A stretch of 34,158 nt of DNA from Streptococcus mitis SK597 (lineage in GTDB: Bacteria > Bacillota > Bacilli > Lactobacillales > Streptococcaceae). This document shows positions 22,613 to 33,259 of the stretch, in pieces. The stretch covers positions 1-34,158 of the forward strand of contig NZ_AEDV01000001.1 in assembly GCF_000148545.1 (NCBI RefSeq). The letters run 5' to 3'. Position numbers and translations under genes: made by a program. Numbering within the stretch: position 1 is the stretch's first letter; the number at the start of each line of letters is the position of its first letter. A model generated the notes under the pieces. It searched no databases and was not told where the DNA came from. It saw only the letters and a program-made list of their open reading frames with translations.

Positions 22613-24313
22613 ATGGAGAAAATCAGTTTAGAATCTCCTAAGACGGGGTCAGACCTAGTTTTGGAAACACTTCGTGATTTAGGAATTGATACCATCTTTG
22701 GTTATCCTGGTGGTGCTGTCTTGCCTTTTTATGATGCGATATATAATTTTAAAGGCATTCGCCACATTCTAGGACGCCATGAGCAAGGTTGTTTGCATGA
22801 AGCTGAAGGTTATGCCAAATCAACTGGAAAGTTGGGTGTTGCCGTCGTCACTAGTGGACCAGGAGCAACAAATGCCATTACAGGGATTGCAGATGCCATG
22901 AGCGATAGCGTTCCCCTTTTGGTCTTTACAGGTCAGGTGGCGCGAGCAGGGATTGGGAAGGATGCCTTTCAGGAGGCAGATATTGTGGGGATTACCATGC
23001 CAATCACTAAGTACAATTACCAAGTTCGTGAGACAGCTGATATTCCGCGTATCATTACGGAAGCTGTCCATATCGCGACTACAGGTCGACCAGGGCCAGT
23101 CGTCATTGACCTACCTAAAGACGTATCTGCTTTGGAAACAGACTTCATCTATTCACCAGAAGTCAATCTACCAAGCTATCAGCCAACTCTTGAGCCAAAT
23201 GATATGCAAATCAAGAAAATCTTGAAGCAATTATCCAAGGCTAAAAAGCCAGTCTTGCTTGCTGGTGGTGGAATTAGCTATGCTGAGGCTGCGGCAGAAT
23301 TAAATGAATTTGCAGAACGCTATCAAATTCCAGTGGTAACCAGTCTTTTGGGACAAGGAACGATTGCAACGAGTCACCCACTCTTCCTTGGAATGGGAGG
23401 CATGCATGGGTCATTCGCAGCTAATATTGCCATGACAGAAGCTGATTTTATGATTAGTATTGGTTGCCGTTTTGATGACCGCTTGACAGGAAATCCTAAG
23501 ACCTTTGCTAAGAATGCCAAGGTTGCTCACATTGATATTGACCCTGCTGAGATTGGCAAGATTATCAGTGCAGATATTCCTGTAGTTGGAGATGCTAAGA
23601 AAGCCTTGCAAATGTTGCTGGCAGAACCAACAGTTCATAACAATACTGAGAAATGGATTGAAAAAGTTACTAAAGACAAGAACCGCGTTCGTTCTTATGA
23701 TAAGAAAGAACGTGTGGTTCAGCCGCAAGCTGTTATTGAACGAATTGGTGAATTGACGAATGGAGATGCCATTGTGGTAACAGACGTTGGTCAACACCAA
23801 ATGTGGACAGCTCAGTATTATCCCTACCAAAATGAACGTCAGTTAGTGACTTCAGGTGGTTTAGGAACCATGGGATTCGGAATTCCAGCAGCAATCGGTG
23901 CTAAAATTGCCAACCCAGATAAGGAAGTTGTCTTGTTTGTTGGGGATGGTGGTTTCCAAATGACTAACCAGGAATTGGCTATTTTGAACATTTACAAGGT
24001 GCCAATCAAGGTGGTTATGTTGAACAACCACTCACTTGGAATGGTTCGCCAGTGGCAGGAATCCTTCTATGAAGGTAGAACATCAGAGTCGGTCTTCGAC
24101 ACTCTTCCTGATTTCCAATTGATGGCGCAAGCTTATGGTATTAAAAACTATAAGTTTGACAATCCTGAGACCTTGGCTCAAGATCTTGAAGTGATCACTG
24201 AGGATGTACCTATGCTAATCGAGGTAGATATTTCTCGTAAGGAACAGGTGTTACCAATGGTACCAGCTGGTAAGAGTAATCATGAGATGTTGGGGGTGAA
24301 GTTCCATGCGTAG
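22613..24313 (+). CDS. ilvB: Acetolactate synthase, large (catalytic) subunit
   Basis: 566 residues. GYPGGAVLPFYDAIY and RHEQGCLHEAEGYA hold the Glu that activates thiamine diphosphate; GDGGFQMTNQELAILNIYKVPIKVVMLNN is the ThDP/Mg motif. The enzyme joins two pyruvates to acetolactate, or pyruvate and 2-oxobutyrate to acetohydroxybutyrate, the first common step of valine, leucine and isoleucine synthesis. It precedes ilvN with an 8-bp overlap and has AAAGGGG 5 bp before the ATG. Confidence 0.98.
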   Translation: MEKISLESPKTGSDLVLETLRDLGIDTIFGYPGGAVLPFYDAIYNFKGIRHILGRHEQGCLHEAEGYAKSTGKLGVAVVTSGPGATNAITGIADAMSDSVPLLVFTGQVARAGIGKDAFQEADIVGITMPITKYNYQVRETADIPRIITEAVHIATTGRPGPVVIDLPKDVSALETDFIYSPEVNLPSYQPTLEPNDMQIKKILKQLSKAKKPVLLAGGGISYAEAAAELNEFAERYQIPVVTSLLGQGTIATSHPLFLGMGGMHGSFAANIAMTEADFMISIGCRFDDRLTGNPKTFAKNAKVAHIDIDPAEIGKIISADIPVVGDAKKALQMLLAEPTVHNNTEKWIEKVTKDKNRVRSYDKKERVVQPQAVIERIGELTNGDAIVVTDVGQHQMWTAQYYPYQNERQLVTSGGLGTMGFGIPAAIGAKIANPDKEVVLFVGDGGFQMTNQELAILNIYKVPIKVVMLNNHSLGMVRQWQESFYEGRTSESVFDTLPDFQLMAQAYGIKNYKFDNPETLAQDLEVITEDVPMLIEVDISRKEQVLPMVPAGKSNHEMLGVKFHA

Positions 24314-24782
24314 AATGTTAACAGCAAAACTACAAAATCGATCAGGAGTACTCAATCGCTTTACAGGTGTCCTGTCTCGTCGTCAGGTTAATATCGAAAG
24401 CATCTCTGTTGGAGCAACAGAAGATCCGAATGTATCGCGTATCACCATTATTATTGATGTAGCTTCTCATGATGAAGTGGAGCAAATCATTAAGCAACTT
24501 AATCGTCAGATTGATGTGATTCGCATTCGAGATATTACAGACAAGCCTCATTTGGAGCGCGAGGTGATTTTGGTTAAGATGTCAGCGCCAGCTGAGAAGC
24601 GAGCTGAGATTCTAGCGATTATTCAACCTTTCCGTGCAACAGTTGTAGACGTAGCACCAAGCTCGATTACCATTCAGATGACAGGAAATGCTGAAAAGAG
24701 TGAAGCTCTATTGAGAGTTATTCGACCATACGGTATTCGTAATATCGCTCGTACGGGTGCAACTGGATTTACCCGTGATTAA
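24306..24782 (+). CDS. ilvN: Acetolactate synthase, small (regulatory) subunit
   Basis: 158 residues. N-terminal ACT domain (about 1-75): MLTAKLQNRSGVLNRFTGVLSRR, NIESISVGATEDPNVSRITI; C-terminal ALS small-subunit domain with ITIQMTGNAEKSEALLRVIRPYGIRNIARTGATGF. It binds valine and feeds back on IlvB. A GGGGGTG site within ilvB serves ATG 24306, implying coupled translation and equal amounts. Confidence 0.97.
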   Translation: MRRMLTAKLQNRSGVLNRFTGVLSRRQVNIESISVGATEDPNVSRITIIIDVASHDEVEQIIKQLNRQIDVIRIRDITDKPHLEREVILVKMSAPAEKRAEILAIIQPFRATVVDVAPSSITIQMTGNAEKSEALLRVIRPYGIRNIARTGATGFTRD

Positions 24783-24814
24783 AAATCCAACTTAAATTTG
24801 TTAAACCAGCCTAA

Positions 24815-25870
<1,056 letters not shown>

Positions 25871-25953
25871 TTAGAAAGCAAAGGATTTTGCTAAAATAGT
25901 AGCTTCAGCTATTCGTGGGATATTAGATATACTGATTTAGGGGTTGAAATCAT

Positions 25954-26310
25954 ATGAATATTACCAATTTGTTTTCTATCAAGACAGGATGTGATGAAAC
26001 TGATAGGCAACTGCAAAAATTATTTTTTCAGTTGGATTTACAATTGGGAGAATTGACAGATCAATTAAGAAAATTAGATTCTAATTTTGTTCCTCGTAGT
26101 CAATTTGTAGACACGTTGGATTTGAATGATGTAGAATATAAAGAAATTTTAAACTATTTTATCTTCCATCGTAATGATAGTGAAGAAAGTTTGGCAGAAT
26201 GGTTATATGATTGGATTTCTACAAATCGTTATGAACTTCCTAAAGAGTTTTCAATTCGTATGGCTCATAAATACCATGAAAGTGTTGCTGAAGTTTTTGG
26301 AAATGAATAA
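25954..26310 (+). CDS. Small conserved protein of unknown function between ilvC and ilvA
   Basis: 118 residues, acidic, without membrane segment or signal peptide. The N-terminus has heptad-like charged helices (DETDRQLQKLFFQLDLQLGELTDQLRKLD) and then an acidic middle (NDVEYKEILNYFIFHRND). The end, RMAHKYHESVAEVFGNE, looks helical. Family not recognised; from memory pneumococci carry a hypothetical gene in this place. AGGGG lies 10 bp before the ATG. It ends 4 bp before a strong terminator, so it may close the ilv transcript. Confidence 0.75.
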   Translation: MNITNLFSIKTGCDETDRQLQKLFFQLDLQLGELTDQLRKLDSNFVPRSQFVDTLDLNDVEYKEILNYFIFHRNDSEESLAEWLYDWISTNRYELPKEFSIRMAHKYHESVAEVFGNE

Positions 26311-26313
26311 CTA

Positions 26314-26341
26314 AAAAAACAGTCATTAGTGACTGTTTTTT
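26314..26341 (+). terminator. Strong terminator just ahead of ilvA
   Basis: Perfect 12-bp stem AAAAAACAGTCA / TGACTGTTTTTT with a TTAG loop. It ends only 19 bp before the ilvA ATG. Confidence 0.93.
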
Positions 26342-26360
26342 ATAGAAAAAGAGGTTTTAT

Positions 26361-27611
26361 ATGTTAAGTTCAAAAGATATAATCAAGGCTCACAAGGTCT
26401 TGAATGGTGTGGTTGTGAATACACCGCTTGATTATGACCATTATTTATCGGAGAAGTATGGTGCTAAGATTTATTTGAAAAAGGAAAATGCCCAACGTGT
26501 TCGCTCTTTTAAAATTCGTGGTGCCTATTATGCCATTTCCCAGCTCAGCAAGGAAGAGCGTGAGCGTGGGGTAGTCTGCGCTTCTGCGGGAAATCATGCG
26601 CAGGGAGTAGCCTATACCTGTAATGAGATGAAAATACCTGCTACTATTTTTATGCCAATTACAACTCCGCAACAAAAAATTGGTCAAGTTCGCTTTTTTG
26701 GTGGGGACTTCGTAACCATTAAACTAGTTGGAGATACCTTTGATGCCTCAGCCAAAGCAGCTCAAGAATTTACAGTTTCTGAAAATCGTACCTTTATTGA
26801 TCCTTTTGATGATGCCCATGTTCAAGCTGGTCAAGGGACAGTTGCTTATGAGATTTTAGAAGAAGCTCGAAAAGAATCGATTGATTTTGATGCTGTCTTG
26901 GTTCCTGTTGGTGGTGGCGGTCTGATTGCTGGGGTTTCTACCTATATCAAGGAAACAAGTCCAGAGATTGAGGTTATCGGAGTAGAGGCGAATGGAGCGC
27001 GTTCCATGAAGGCGGCCTTTGAAGCTGGTGGACCTGTCAAACTCAAGGAAATTGACAAATTTGCGGATGGGATTGCTGTGCAAAAGGTAGGTCAGTTGAC
27101 CTATGAAGCAACTCGTCAACATGTTCAAACTTTGGTAGGTGTCGATGAGGGATTGATTTCTGAAACCTTGATTGACCTCTACTCTAAGCAAGGGATTGTC
27201 GCAGAACCTGCTGGAGCAGCTAGTATCGCCTCTCTAGAGGTGTTGGCTGAATATATCAAGGGGAAAAACATTTGTTGTATCATTTCTGGAGGAAATAATG
27301 ATATTAACCGTATGCCAGAAATGGAAGAACGTGCCTTGATTTATGATGGGATCAAGCATTACTTTGTGGTCAATTTTCCACAGCGTCCAGGGGCCTTACG
27401 TGAGTTTGTAAATGATATCTTAGGGCCAAATGATGATATCACGCGTTTTGAGTATATCAAACGAGCTAGCAAGGGGACAGGACCAGTATTGATTGGGATT
27501 GCCTTGGCAAATAAGCATGATTATGCAGGTCTGATTCGTCGAATGGAAGGTTTTGATCCATCTTATATTAACTTAAATGGTAATGAAACGCTCTATAATA
27601 TGCTTGTCTGA
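26361..27611 (+). CDS. ilvA: Threonine dehydratase (deaminase), biosynthetic
   Basis: 416 residues. The PLP lysine is in RVRSFKIRGAYYAIS (about residue 51); SAGNHAQGVA and the glycine loop VGGGGLIAG bind the phosphate. The C-terminal region (about 325-416), HYFVVNFPQRPGALREFVNDIL, is the single ACT-like regulatory domain that senses isoleucine. It makes 2-oxobutyrate, which enters the IlvBN step. Ribosome binding site AAAGAGG at 26346-26352. No promoter can fit between the terminator and the start. Confidence 0.97.
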   Translation: MLSSKDIIKAHKVLNGVVVNTPLDYDHYLSEKYGAKIYLKKENAQRVRSFKIRGAYYAISQLSKEERERGVVCASAGNHAQGVAYTCNEMKIPATIFMPITTPQQKIGQVRFFGGDFVTIKLVGDTFDASAKAAQEFTVSENRTFIDPFDDAHVQAGQGTVAYEILEEARKESIDFDAVLVPVGGGGLIAGVSTYIKETSPEIEVIGVEANGARSMKAAFEAGGPVKLKEIDKFADGIAVQKVGQLTYEATRQHVQTLVGVDEGLISETLIDLYSKQGIVAEPAGAASIASLEVLAEYIKGKNICCIISGGNNDINRMPEMEERALIYDGIKHYFVVNFPQRPGALREFVNDILGPNDDITRFEYIKRASKGTGPVLIGIALANKHDYAGLIRRMEGFDPSYINLNGNETLYNMLV

Positions 27612-27637
27612 GGACTAATAAAAAAATATCATATTAT

Positions 27638-27666
27638 TTGCACAACTGATGTATAGGTGCTATAAT
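27638..27666 (+). promoter_or_regulatory. Strong promoter in the decayed region after ilvA
   Basis: TTGCAC (27638-27643), 17 bp, TATAAT (27661-27666). It points at a tiny open frame with a good ribosome binding site but at no normal-sized gene. Confidence 0.65.
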
Positions 27667-27692
27667 GAGGGTAAAGAAAGGGGGCGATTCCT

Positions 27693-27740
27693 ATGGACTT
27701 AGGAAATCGATTACGCTATTTCTATCACAAGTCATTATAG
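27693..27740 (+). pseudogene. 15-codon frame, probable N-terminal remnant of an XRE-type regulator
   Basis: AAAGAAAGGGGG (27673-27684) is followed by ATG 27693 and MDLGNRLRYFYHKSL then TAG. The residues resemble the first helix of Cro/CI-like regulators (M-x-L-G-x-R-L-R/K-Y). Nothing downstream continues the helix-turn-helix in any frame I read. It may be a broken gene or, less likely, a real mini-peptide. Confidence 0.4.
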
Positions 27741-28380
27741 TACCTATTATTTTTTGATTCAGTTTATAGTAAGGGAGTAAAATTACTTGTTATATATAAG
27801 GAGTATTTTTAGAATCCACTATTTTATATATAGCTAATATGAAATTTGGCTAAATATAATAGGAATTAGAAAAAATAATCAATAATAAGAAATCTTATAC
27901 TGAGTTGACTGAGAAGAGTGATAAGATACTAAGAAGATAAAAACAGTGGAAAATGTTGGAAGAAAGGATACTATTGTTTCTTAATTACTAATCTTTTTAT
28001 TGGTTTAAAGAAACAAAAAGGAATCTTGATAAAGTAAATAAATAGTACCAGTTGAGCAAGTGAAAAGTGCTTATGAAGACAGGAAGAAAATTAAAGAAGG
28101 AGAATAGAAAGAATAGTTAGTAATAGTGTGGAGAGAAAGTCTTCCGCTATTAGAAATATCGTTTTAAAGTTGGATAAATAGAATAAAGTTGAAGATAAAA
28201 CCTGTCTAACCTATCCCGAACTGGTATTTGTAAATTATGAATATTTTTACAAATAAAAGAGTTAATAATACAATTATTTTAAAGGTATTTACTAATGGTT
28301 TATAGCAAGTAAAAACCTATATATTATCAGCTTTAATAAGATAGTAACAAAAAAATAAATCATTAATTTTATTGAATATA
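27741..28380 (+). other. AT-rich decayed region without a readable gene
   Basis: About 640 bp, very rich in A and T, with stops in all frames and short coding-like pieces (e.g. AAGTGAAAAGTGCTTATGAA near 28060 and an AAGGAGAATAG site near 28098). Pieces look like degenerated coding sequence on the plus strand. No RNA gene, mobile element or repeat is recognised. Confidence 0.5.
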
Positions 28381-28390
28381 TGTTTTTTTA

Positions 28391-28419
28391 TTGACAAAAG
28401 ACATAAAAACGTATACAAT
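28391..28419 (+). promoter_or_regulatory. Promoter of the small HTH gene
   Basis: TTGACA (28391-28396), 17 bp, TACAAT (28414-28419), near consensus. Confidence 0.8.
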
Positions 28420-28452
28420 TAAATATCGTAAAGAAGAAAATAGGAGAAGGAC

Positions 28453-28668
28453 ATGGCTAAGTCAAACTTTGAAAAAGTAGAATCAGTTGTTGGCTGGGTT
28501 CGTGATAAGAAAATCACAGGCTACCGTATCTCTAAAGAAACGAATGCGCGTGAAATGTCTATCATTGCTCTAGCGCAGGGGCGTGCAAAAGTAAAAAATA
28601 TTTCGTTTGAAACGGCTCTAGGTTTAATTGATTTCTATGAAAAAAATCATGAAAAATTTGAAGATTAA
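28453..28668 (+). CDS. Small helix-turn-helix-like protein
   Basis: 71 residues: FEKVESVVGWVRDKKITGYRIS, then KETNAREMSIIALAQGRAKVKNISFETALGLIDFYEKN. The order of helices (GYRISKET / REMSIIALAQGRAKV / SFETALGLIDFYEK) fits the short HTH proteins common in streptococci, in which the recognition helix is followed by a 'GK-x-x-ISFETA' turn. Target unknown. It has its own near-consensus promoter and an AGGAGAAGG ribosome binding site. Its relation to the broken frame at 27693 is not known. Confidence 0.72.
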   Translation: MAKSNFEKVESVVGWVRDKKITGYRISKETNAREMSIIALAQGRAKVKNISFETALGLIDFYEKNHEKFED

Positions 28669-28717
28669 TCTTTGGATAATGGCGGATTCTTGAATAAGGT
28701 CTGCCTTTTCATTTTGA

Positions 28718-28868
28718 TACTCAATGAAAATCAAAGAGCAAACTAGGAAACTAGCCGTAGGCTGCTCAAAGCACTGCTTTGAGGTTGTAAATAAGACTGA
28801 CAGAGTCAGTAACATATACCTACGGCAAGGCGAAGCTGACGTGGTTTGAAGAGATTTTCGAATAGTAT
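28718..28868 (-). repeat. Full-length BOX element (copy 3)
   Basis: About 151 bp, from ATACTCAATGAAAATC to GATTTTCGAATAGTAT, inverted relative to copies 1 and 2. It contains CTACGGCAAGGCGAAGCTGACG-like boxA sequence (one base off the commonly used BOX-PCR target), and GCTGCTCAAAGCACTGC as boxC. Its length fits the A-B-C form. Confidence 0.9.
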
Positions 28869-28877
28869 GAGGACAGC

Positions 28878-28903
28878 AAAAAGACTGCACGATTGATGCA
28901 GCC
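28878..28903 (-). terminator. Terminator of the amino-acid ABC importer operon
   Basis: On the minus strand GGCTGCA, loop TCAATCG, TGCAGTC, then TTTTTGC. It lies just after the stop of the ATP-binding protein gene. It can also act weakly in the other direction (CCTTTTCTTTTT on plus). Confidence 0.75.
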
Positions 28904-28911
28904 TTTTCTTT

Positions 28912-29652
28912 TTATTTGAGATAACGTTGAAGGAATTCTTTTGTTCGGTCTTCTTTAGGATTGGTGAAGAGGTCTTCTGGTTTACCTTCTTCGGCAATCA
29001 CACCCTTATCCATAAAGATAACACGGTGAGAGACATCACGAGCGAATTCCATCTCGTGAGTCACTACAATCATAGTCAAGCCTTCTTGGGCCAGTTCCTG
29101 CATGATTTTGAGGACTTCTCCAACCATTTCTGGATCGAGAGCTGATGTTGGTTCATCAAAGAGAATGGCGTCCGGATTCATAGAGAGGGCACGAGCGATG
29201 GCCACACGTTGTTTTTGACCACCTGAGAGTTGTTTTGGTTTAGCCTGCCAGTAGCGTTCCCCCATGCCGACCTTTTCCAGGTTTTCTTTGGCAATTTTTT
29301 CAGCTTCTGCACGTTCGCGTTTAAGGACAGTTGTCTGAGCGACAATTGTGTTTTCAAGCACGTTGAGATTTTCAAAGAGGTTAAAGGATTGGAAAACCAT
29401 CCCTAGCTTTTCACGGTATTGCGTGAGGTCATAGCCTTTTTCGAGGACGTTTTGTCCATGATAAAGGATTTGTCCATCAGTTGGTGTTTCAAGTAGGTTA
29501 ATGGAGCGTAGGAAGGTTGATTTCCCGCTTCCAGAGCTTCCGATGATAGAGATTACCTCTCCCTTGTGGACAGTGAGAGAAATGTCTTTTAGCACTTCGT
29601 TTTGGCCATAGGATTTTTTAAGGTGTTTAATTTCAAGGATTGCTTGTGTCAT
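28912..29652 (-). CDS. Polar amino-acid ABC importer, ATP-binding protein (GlnQ-like)
   Basis: 246 residues. Walker [11 protein letters not shown] near 37-45, Q-loop VFQSFNLF, signature [17 protein letters not shown], Walker [14 protein letters not shown], switch VVTHEM. The short loops and the '[13 protein letters not shown]' segment are typical of the glutamine/arginine PAAT family. It energises the fused binding-permease protein encoded just upstream; the two genes overlap by one base (TAATG). Substrate cannot be told from the ATPase. Confidence 0.95.
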   Translation of the reverse strand: MTQAILEIKHLKKSYGQNEVLKDISLTVHKGEVISIIGSSGSGKSTFLRSINLLETPTDGQILYHGQNVLEKGYDLTQYREKLGMVFQSFNLFENLNVLENTIVAQTTVLKRERAEAEKIAKENLEKVGMGERYWQAKPKQLSGGQKQRVAIARALSMNPDAILFDEPTSALDPEMVGEVLKIMQELAQEGLTMIVVTHEMEFARDVSHRVIFMDKGVIAEEGKPEDLFTNPKEDRTKEFLQRYLK

Positions 29653-31217
29653 TATTTCAAATCCTCCGTTTGCATTTGGTTAGCACCTGTAGTATAGGTA
29701 TCCATGTCCATGCGGCGTTCGATGAAGCGTAGGATACGTGTTACGGTGAAGGTGAGGACAAAGTAAATCACGGCGATGATTGTAAATGTCTGGAAGTATT
29801 GATAGGTTTGTGTTGCCACGGTATTTCCTGAGAAATAAAGTTCGACAACAGAGATAACGTTCAATACAGATGTATCTTTGATATTGATGACAAATTCATT
29901 ACCAGTTGCGGGTAGGATGTTGCGGACTACCTGAGGTAGGACAATCTTACGCATGGTTTGGTTATGGGTCATACCAAGAGCAGTAGCAGCTTCAAATTGT
30001 CCCTTGTCAACTGCTAGGATACCACCACGAACGATTTCAGTCATGTAGGCACCAGTGTTGATTGAAACGATGAAGATAGCAGCCAGTGTACGGTCAAGGT
30101 TGATACCGAAAGCTTGGGCAGTTCCATAGTAGATAACCATTGATTGAACGATCATTGGTGTACCACGGAAAATTTCAATGTAGACATTGAGGATCCAACC
30201 GACTAGTTTTTGTAGGCCATAAATGGCTTTATTCTCAGATAGAGGAGCAGTACGAAAGACACCAATGGCAAGTCCAATAATGAGACCCGTGATGGTTCCG
30301 ACGATAGAGATTAAAAGAGTGATACCAGCACCACGCAAGAGTTGTTGCCAGTTTTCAGAAAGAATTTTAGTGACTTGGCTAAAGAAACTACTGCTAGTCT
30401 CTTCAGTTGTTGTAGCTTCGGCAGGTTGTTCCTTGATCATACGATCCATCAAGGTAACTTGGTCGTCTTTTGAAATGGTTTCAATGCTGGCATTGATTTG
30501 GCTAATACGATTGTCATCTTTACGAAGTCCAATGGCGATAGCTGTATCTTCTTCCCCAGTTTTGAAACCAGGTTCTACTTGAACCATCTTAAACTTAGAG
30601 TTAGCGGCTTCGGCAGTCAGTGCTTCAGGGCGTTCAGAAACATAGGCATCGATGACACCAGCCTCAAGAGCTTGGCGCATTTGAGCGAAGTCTCCCATGG
30701 CTGTTTCTTTTTTAGCACCTGGGATTTGTGCAATCAAGTCGTAGAGGTAGACACCTTGTTGAGAAGTGATTTTCGCACCGTTAAAGTCATCCAAAGATTT
30801 TGCGTTTGCATAAGTAGAATCTTTTTTGACAAGCAAAACTGGTTCGCTAGTGTAGTAACTGCTTGAAAAGGCAATTTCTTGTTTGCGCTCAGCAGTAGGA
30901 CTCATACCCGCGATAATCATGTCAATCTTACCAGAAGTAAGGGCAGGGACTAGACCTTCCCACTTGGTTTTAACAACCAAAGGTTCTTTGCCTAAGTCCT
31001 TAGCGATTTTCTTGGCGATTTGAACATCGTATCCATTGGCATACTGGTTAGTCCCGTCGATTTTGACAGCTCCATTGCTATCATCGTCCTGGGTCCAGTT
31101 AAAGGGGGCATATGCTGCTTCCATACCGATGCGTAAATATTCATCGGCTTGGGCAACATTGACAAGTCCCAGCATCAGCAAGAGACTTGTGAAAATAGAT
31201 AAGTATATTTTTTTCAT
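29652..31217 (-). CDS. Fused amino-acid-binding and permease protein of an ABC importer
   Basis: 521 residues. A signal peptide (about 1-24, [12 protein letters not shown]) leads to a substrate-binding domain (about 25-270) with [17 protein letters not shown] and [15 protein letters not shown], and [18 protein letters not shown]. An inner-membrane permease domain (about 290-505) has the EAA loop [21 protein letters not shown]. Such fusions of binding protein and permease are common for glutamine/glutamate importers in streptococci. The binding domain of fused proteins faces outside. Near the C-terminus RRMDMDTYT is cytoplasmic. Read with the ATP-binding gene as one operon. Confidence 0.95.
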   Translation of the reverse strand: MKKIYLSIFTSLLLMLGLVNVAQADEYLRIGMEAAYAPFNWTQDDDSNGAVKIDGTNQYANGYDVQIAKKIAKDLGKEPLVVKTKWEGLVPALTSGKIDMIIAGMSPTAERKQEIAFSSSYYTSEPVLLVKKDSTYANAKSLDDFNGAKITSQQGVYLYDLIAQIPGAKKETAMGDFAQMRQALEAGVIDAYVSERPEALTAEAANSKFKMVQVEPGFKTGEEDTAIAIGLRKDDNRISQINASIETISKDDQVTLMDRMIKEQPAEATTTEETSSSFFSQVTKILSENWQQLLRGAGITLLISIVGTITGLIIGLAIGVFRTAPLSENKAIYGLQKLVGWILNVYIEIFRGTPMIVQSMVIYYGTAQAFGINLDRTLAAIFIVSINTGAYMTEIVRGGILAVDKGQFEAATALGMTHNQTMRKIVLPQVVRNILPATGNEFVINIKDTSVLNVISVVELYFSGNTVATQTYQYFQTFTIIAVIYFVLTFTVTRILRFIERRMDMDTYTTGANQMQTEDLK

Positions 31218-31259
31218 GATTTCTCCTATTTCTAATCTATTAAAAAATAACTGTCTCCT

Positions 31260-31288
31260 ATTTTATCGAAAAAAACTCTATTTTTCAA
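31260..31288 (-). promoter_or_regulatory. Promoter of the amino-acid importer operon
   Basis: On the minus strand TTGAAA (31288-31283), 17 bp, TAAAAT (31265-31260), about 42 bp before the start codon at 31217. The plus-strand gene at 31356 is divergent, so the 138-bp gap holds both promoters. Confidence 0.7.
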
Positions 31289-31316
31289 TATAGGTAAGCC
31301 CTTACTTATGAAAAAA

Positions 31317-31325
31317 TGATATAAT
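31317..31325 (+). promoter_or_regulatory. Extended -10 promoter of the DUF2207 gene
   Basis: TGA-TATAAT (TATAAT 31320-31325), 30 bp before ATG 31356; the short palindrome GTAAGCCCTTAC precedes it. Confidence 0.65.
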
Positions 31326-31355
31326 GATAGCAAAGATAAAAAGGGGGCTTAGTTG

Positions 31356-33245
31356 ATGAAAAAAACTTTTTTCTTACTAGTGTTAGGCTTGTTTTACCTT
31401 CTGCCATTCTCGGTTTTTGCCATTGATTTCAAGATAAACTCTTATCAAGGGGATTTGTATATTCATGCAGACAATACGGCAGAATTTAGACAAAAGATAG
31501 TTTATCAGTTTGAGGAGGACTTTAAGGGTCAAATTGTGGGACTTGGACGTGCTGGCAAGATGCCTAGCGGATTTGACATTGATTCCCATCCAAAGGTTCA
31601 GGCCTCGAAAAATGGTGCTGAACTAGCAGACGTTACTAGCGAAGTGACAGAAGGAGCAGATGGTTATACTGTTAAAGTTTATAATCCAGGTCAAGATGGC
31701 GACACAGTTGAAGTTGACCTTACCTGGAACTTAAAAAATTTGCTTTTCCTATATGATGACATCGCTGAATTAAATTGGCAACCTTTAACAGATAGTTCAG
31801 GGGCTATTGGAAAGTTTGAATTTCATGTAAGGGGAGATAATGGTGCTGAAAAACTCTTTTTCCATACAGGCAAACTTTTTAGAGAGGGAACGGTTGAAAA
31901 GAGTAACCTTGATTATACTATTCGTTTAGACAATCTTCCGGCTAAGCGTGGAGTTGAATTGCATGCCTATTGGCCTCGGACCGATTTTGCTAGCGCTAGG
32001 GATCAGGGCTTGAAAGGAAATCATTTAGAAGAATTTAATAAGGTAGAAGACTCGATTGTTAAAGAAAAAGAGCAAAGTAAACAACTCCTTACTTGGATCT
32101 TCCCTTCGATCCTTTCCATCTCCTTGTTATTGAGTGTCTGCTTCTATTTTATTTATAGAAGAAAGACCACTCCTTCAGTCAAATATGCCAAAAATCATCG
32201 TCTCTATGAACCACCAATGGAATTAGAGCCTATGGTTTTATCAGAAGCTGTCTACTCGACCTCCTTGGAGGAAGTGAGTCCCTTGGTCAAGGGAGCTGGA
32301 AAATTCACCTTTGATCAACTTATTCAAGCTACCTTGCTAGATGTGATAGACCGTGGGAATGTCTCTATCATTTCAGAAGGAGATGCAGTTGGCTTGAGGC
32401 TGGTCAAAGAAGATGGTTTGTCAAGCTTTGAGAAAGACTGTCTAAATCTGGCTTTTTCAGGAAAAAAAGAAGAAACTCTTTCCAATTTGTTTGCGGATTA
32501 CAAGGTATCTGATAGTCTTTATCGTAGAGCAAAAGTCTCTGATGAAAAACGGATTCAAGCAAAGGGACGTCAGCTCAAATCCTCTTTTGAAGAAGTATTG
32601 AAAGAGATGCAAGAAGGGGTGAGAAATCGGGTTATCTTCTGGGGACTTCCAGATTATTATCGTCCTTTAACTGGTGGGGAAAAGGCCTTGCAAGTAGGTA
32701 TGGGTGTCTTGACTATCTTGTCCCTATTTATCGGATTTGGTTTGTTCTTGTACAGTTTGGATGTTTATGACTATCTTTACATCCCCTTGCCGATACTTGG
32801 TTTTCTAGGTTTGGTTTTGGCTGTTTTCTATTATTGGAAGCTTCGATTAGATAATCGTGATGGTGTCCTAAATGAAGCAGGAGCAGAAGTATACTATCTC
32901 TGGACCAGTTTTGAAAATATGTTGCGTGAGATTGCACGATTGGATCAGGCTGAATTGGAAAGTATTGTGGTCTGGAATCGTCTCTTGGTCTATGCGACCC
33001 TATTTGGCTATGCGGACAAGGTCAGTCATTTGATGAAGGTTCATCAGATTCAAGTGGAAAATCCAGATATCAATCTCTATGTAGCTTATGGCTGGCATAG
33101 TATGTTTTATCATTCAAGCGCGCAAATGAGCCATTATGCTAGTGTCGCAAATACAGCAAGTACCTACTCCGTATCTTCTGGAAGTGGAAGTTCTGGTGGT
33201 GGCTTCTCTGGAGGCGGAGGTGGCGGCAGTATCGGTGCCTTTTAA
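31356..33245 (+). CDS. DUF2207 membrane protein with Gly/Ser-rich C-terminus
   Basis: 629 residues from ATG 31356, which has GGGGG 9 bp upstream; a TTG directly before it is less likely. Signal peptide (about 1-22, VLGLFYLLPFSVFA), extracellular DUF2207 domain (about 23-240) rich in beta strands, a membrane helix near 247-267, a cytoplasmic part, two more helices (about 447-468 and 473-492) and a helical region. It ends in a Gly/Ser-rich tail, SSGGGFSGGGGGGSIGAF. The layout matches the widespread DUF2207 proteins of firmicutes, whose role is not known. Single gene, followed by uppP at 48 bp. Confidence 0.9.
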   Translation: MKKTFFLLVLGLFYLLPFSVFAIDFKINSYQGDLYIHADNTAEFRQKIVYQFEEDFKGQIVGLGRAGKMPSGFDIDSHPKVQASKNGAELADVTSEVTEGADGYTVKVYNPGQDGDTVEVDLTWNLKNLLFLYDDIAELNWQPLTDSSGAIGKFEFHVRGDNGAEKLFFHTGKLFREGTVEKSNLDYTIRLDNLPAKRGVELHAYWPRTDFASARDQGLKGNHLEEFNKVEDSIVKEKEQSKQLLTWIFPSILSISLLLSVCFYFIYRRKTTPSVKYAKNHRLYEPPMELEPMVLSEAVYSTSLEEVSPLVKGAGKFTFDQLIQATLLDVIDRGNVSIISEGDAVGLRLVKEDGLSSFEKDCLNLAFSGKKEETLSNLFADYKVSDSLYRRAKVSDEKRIQAKGRQLKSSFEEVLKEMQEGVRNRVIFWGLPDYYRPLTGGEKALQVGMGVLTILSLFIGFGLFLYSLDVYDYLYIPLPILGFLGLVLAVFYYWKLRLDNRDGVLNEAGAEVYYLWTSFENMLREIARLDQAELESIVVWNRLLVYATLFGYADKVSHLMKVHQIQVENPDINLYVAYGWHSMFYHSSAQMSHYASVANTASTYSVSSGSGSSGGGFSGGGGGGSIGAF

Positions 33246-33259
33246 AGAGAGCTAAAATA

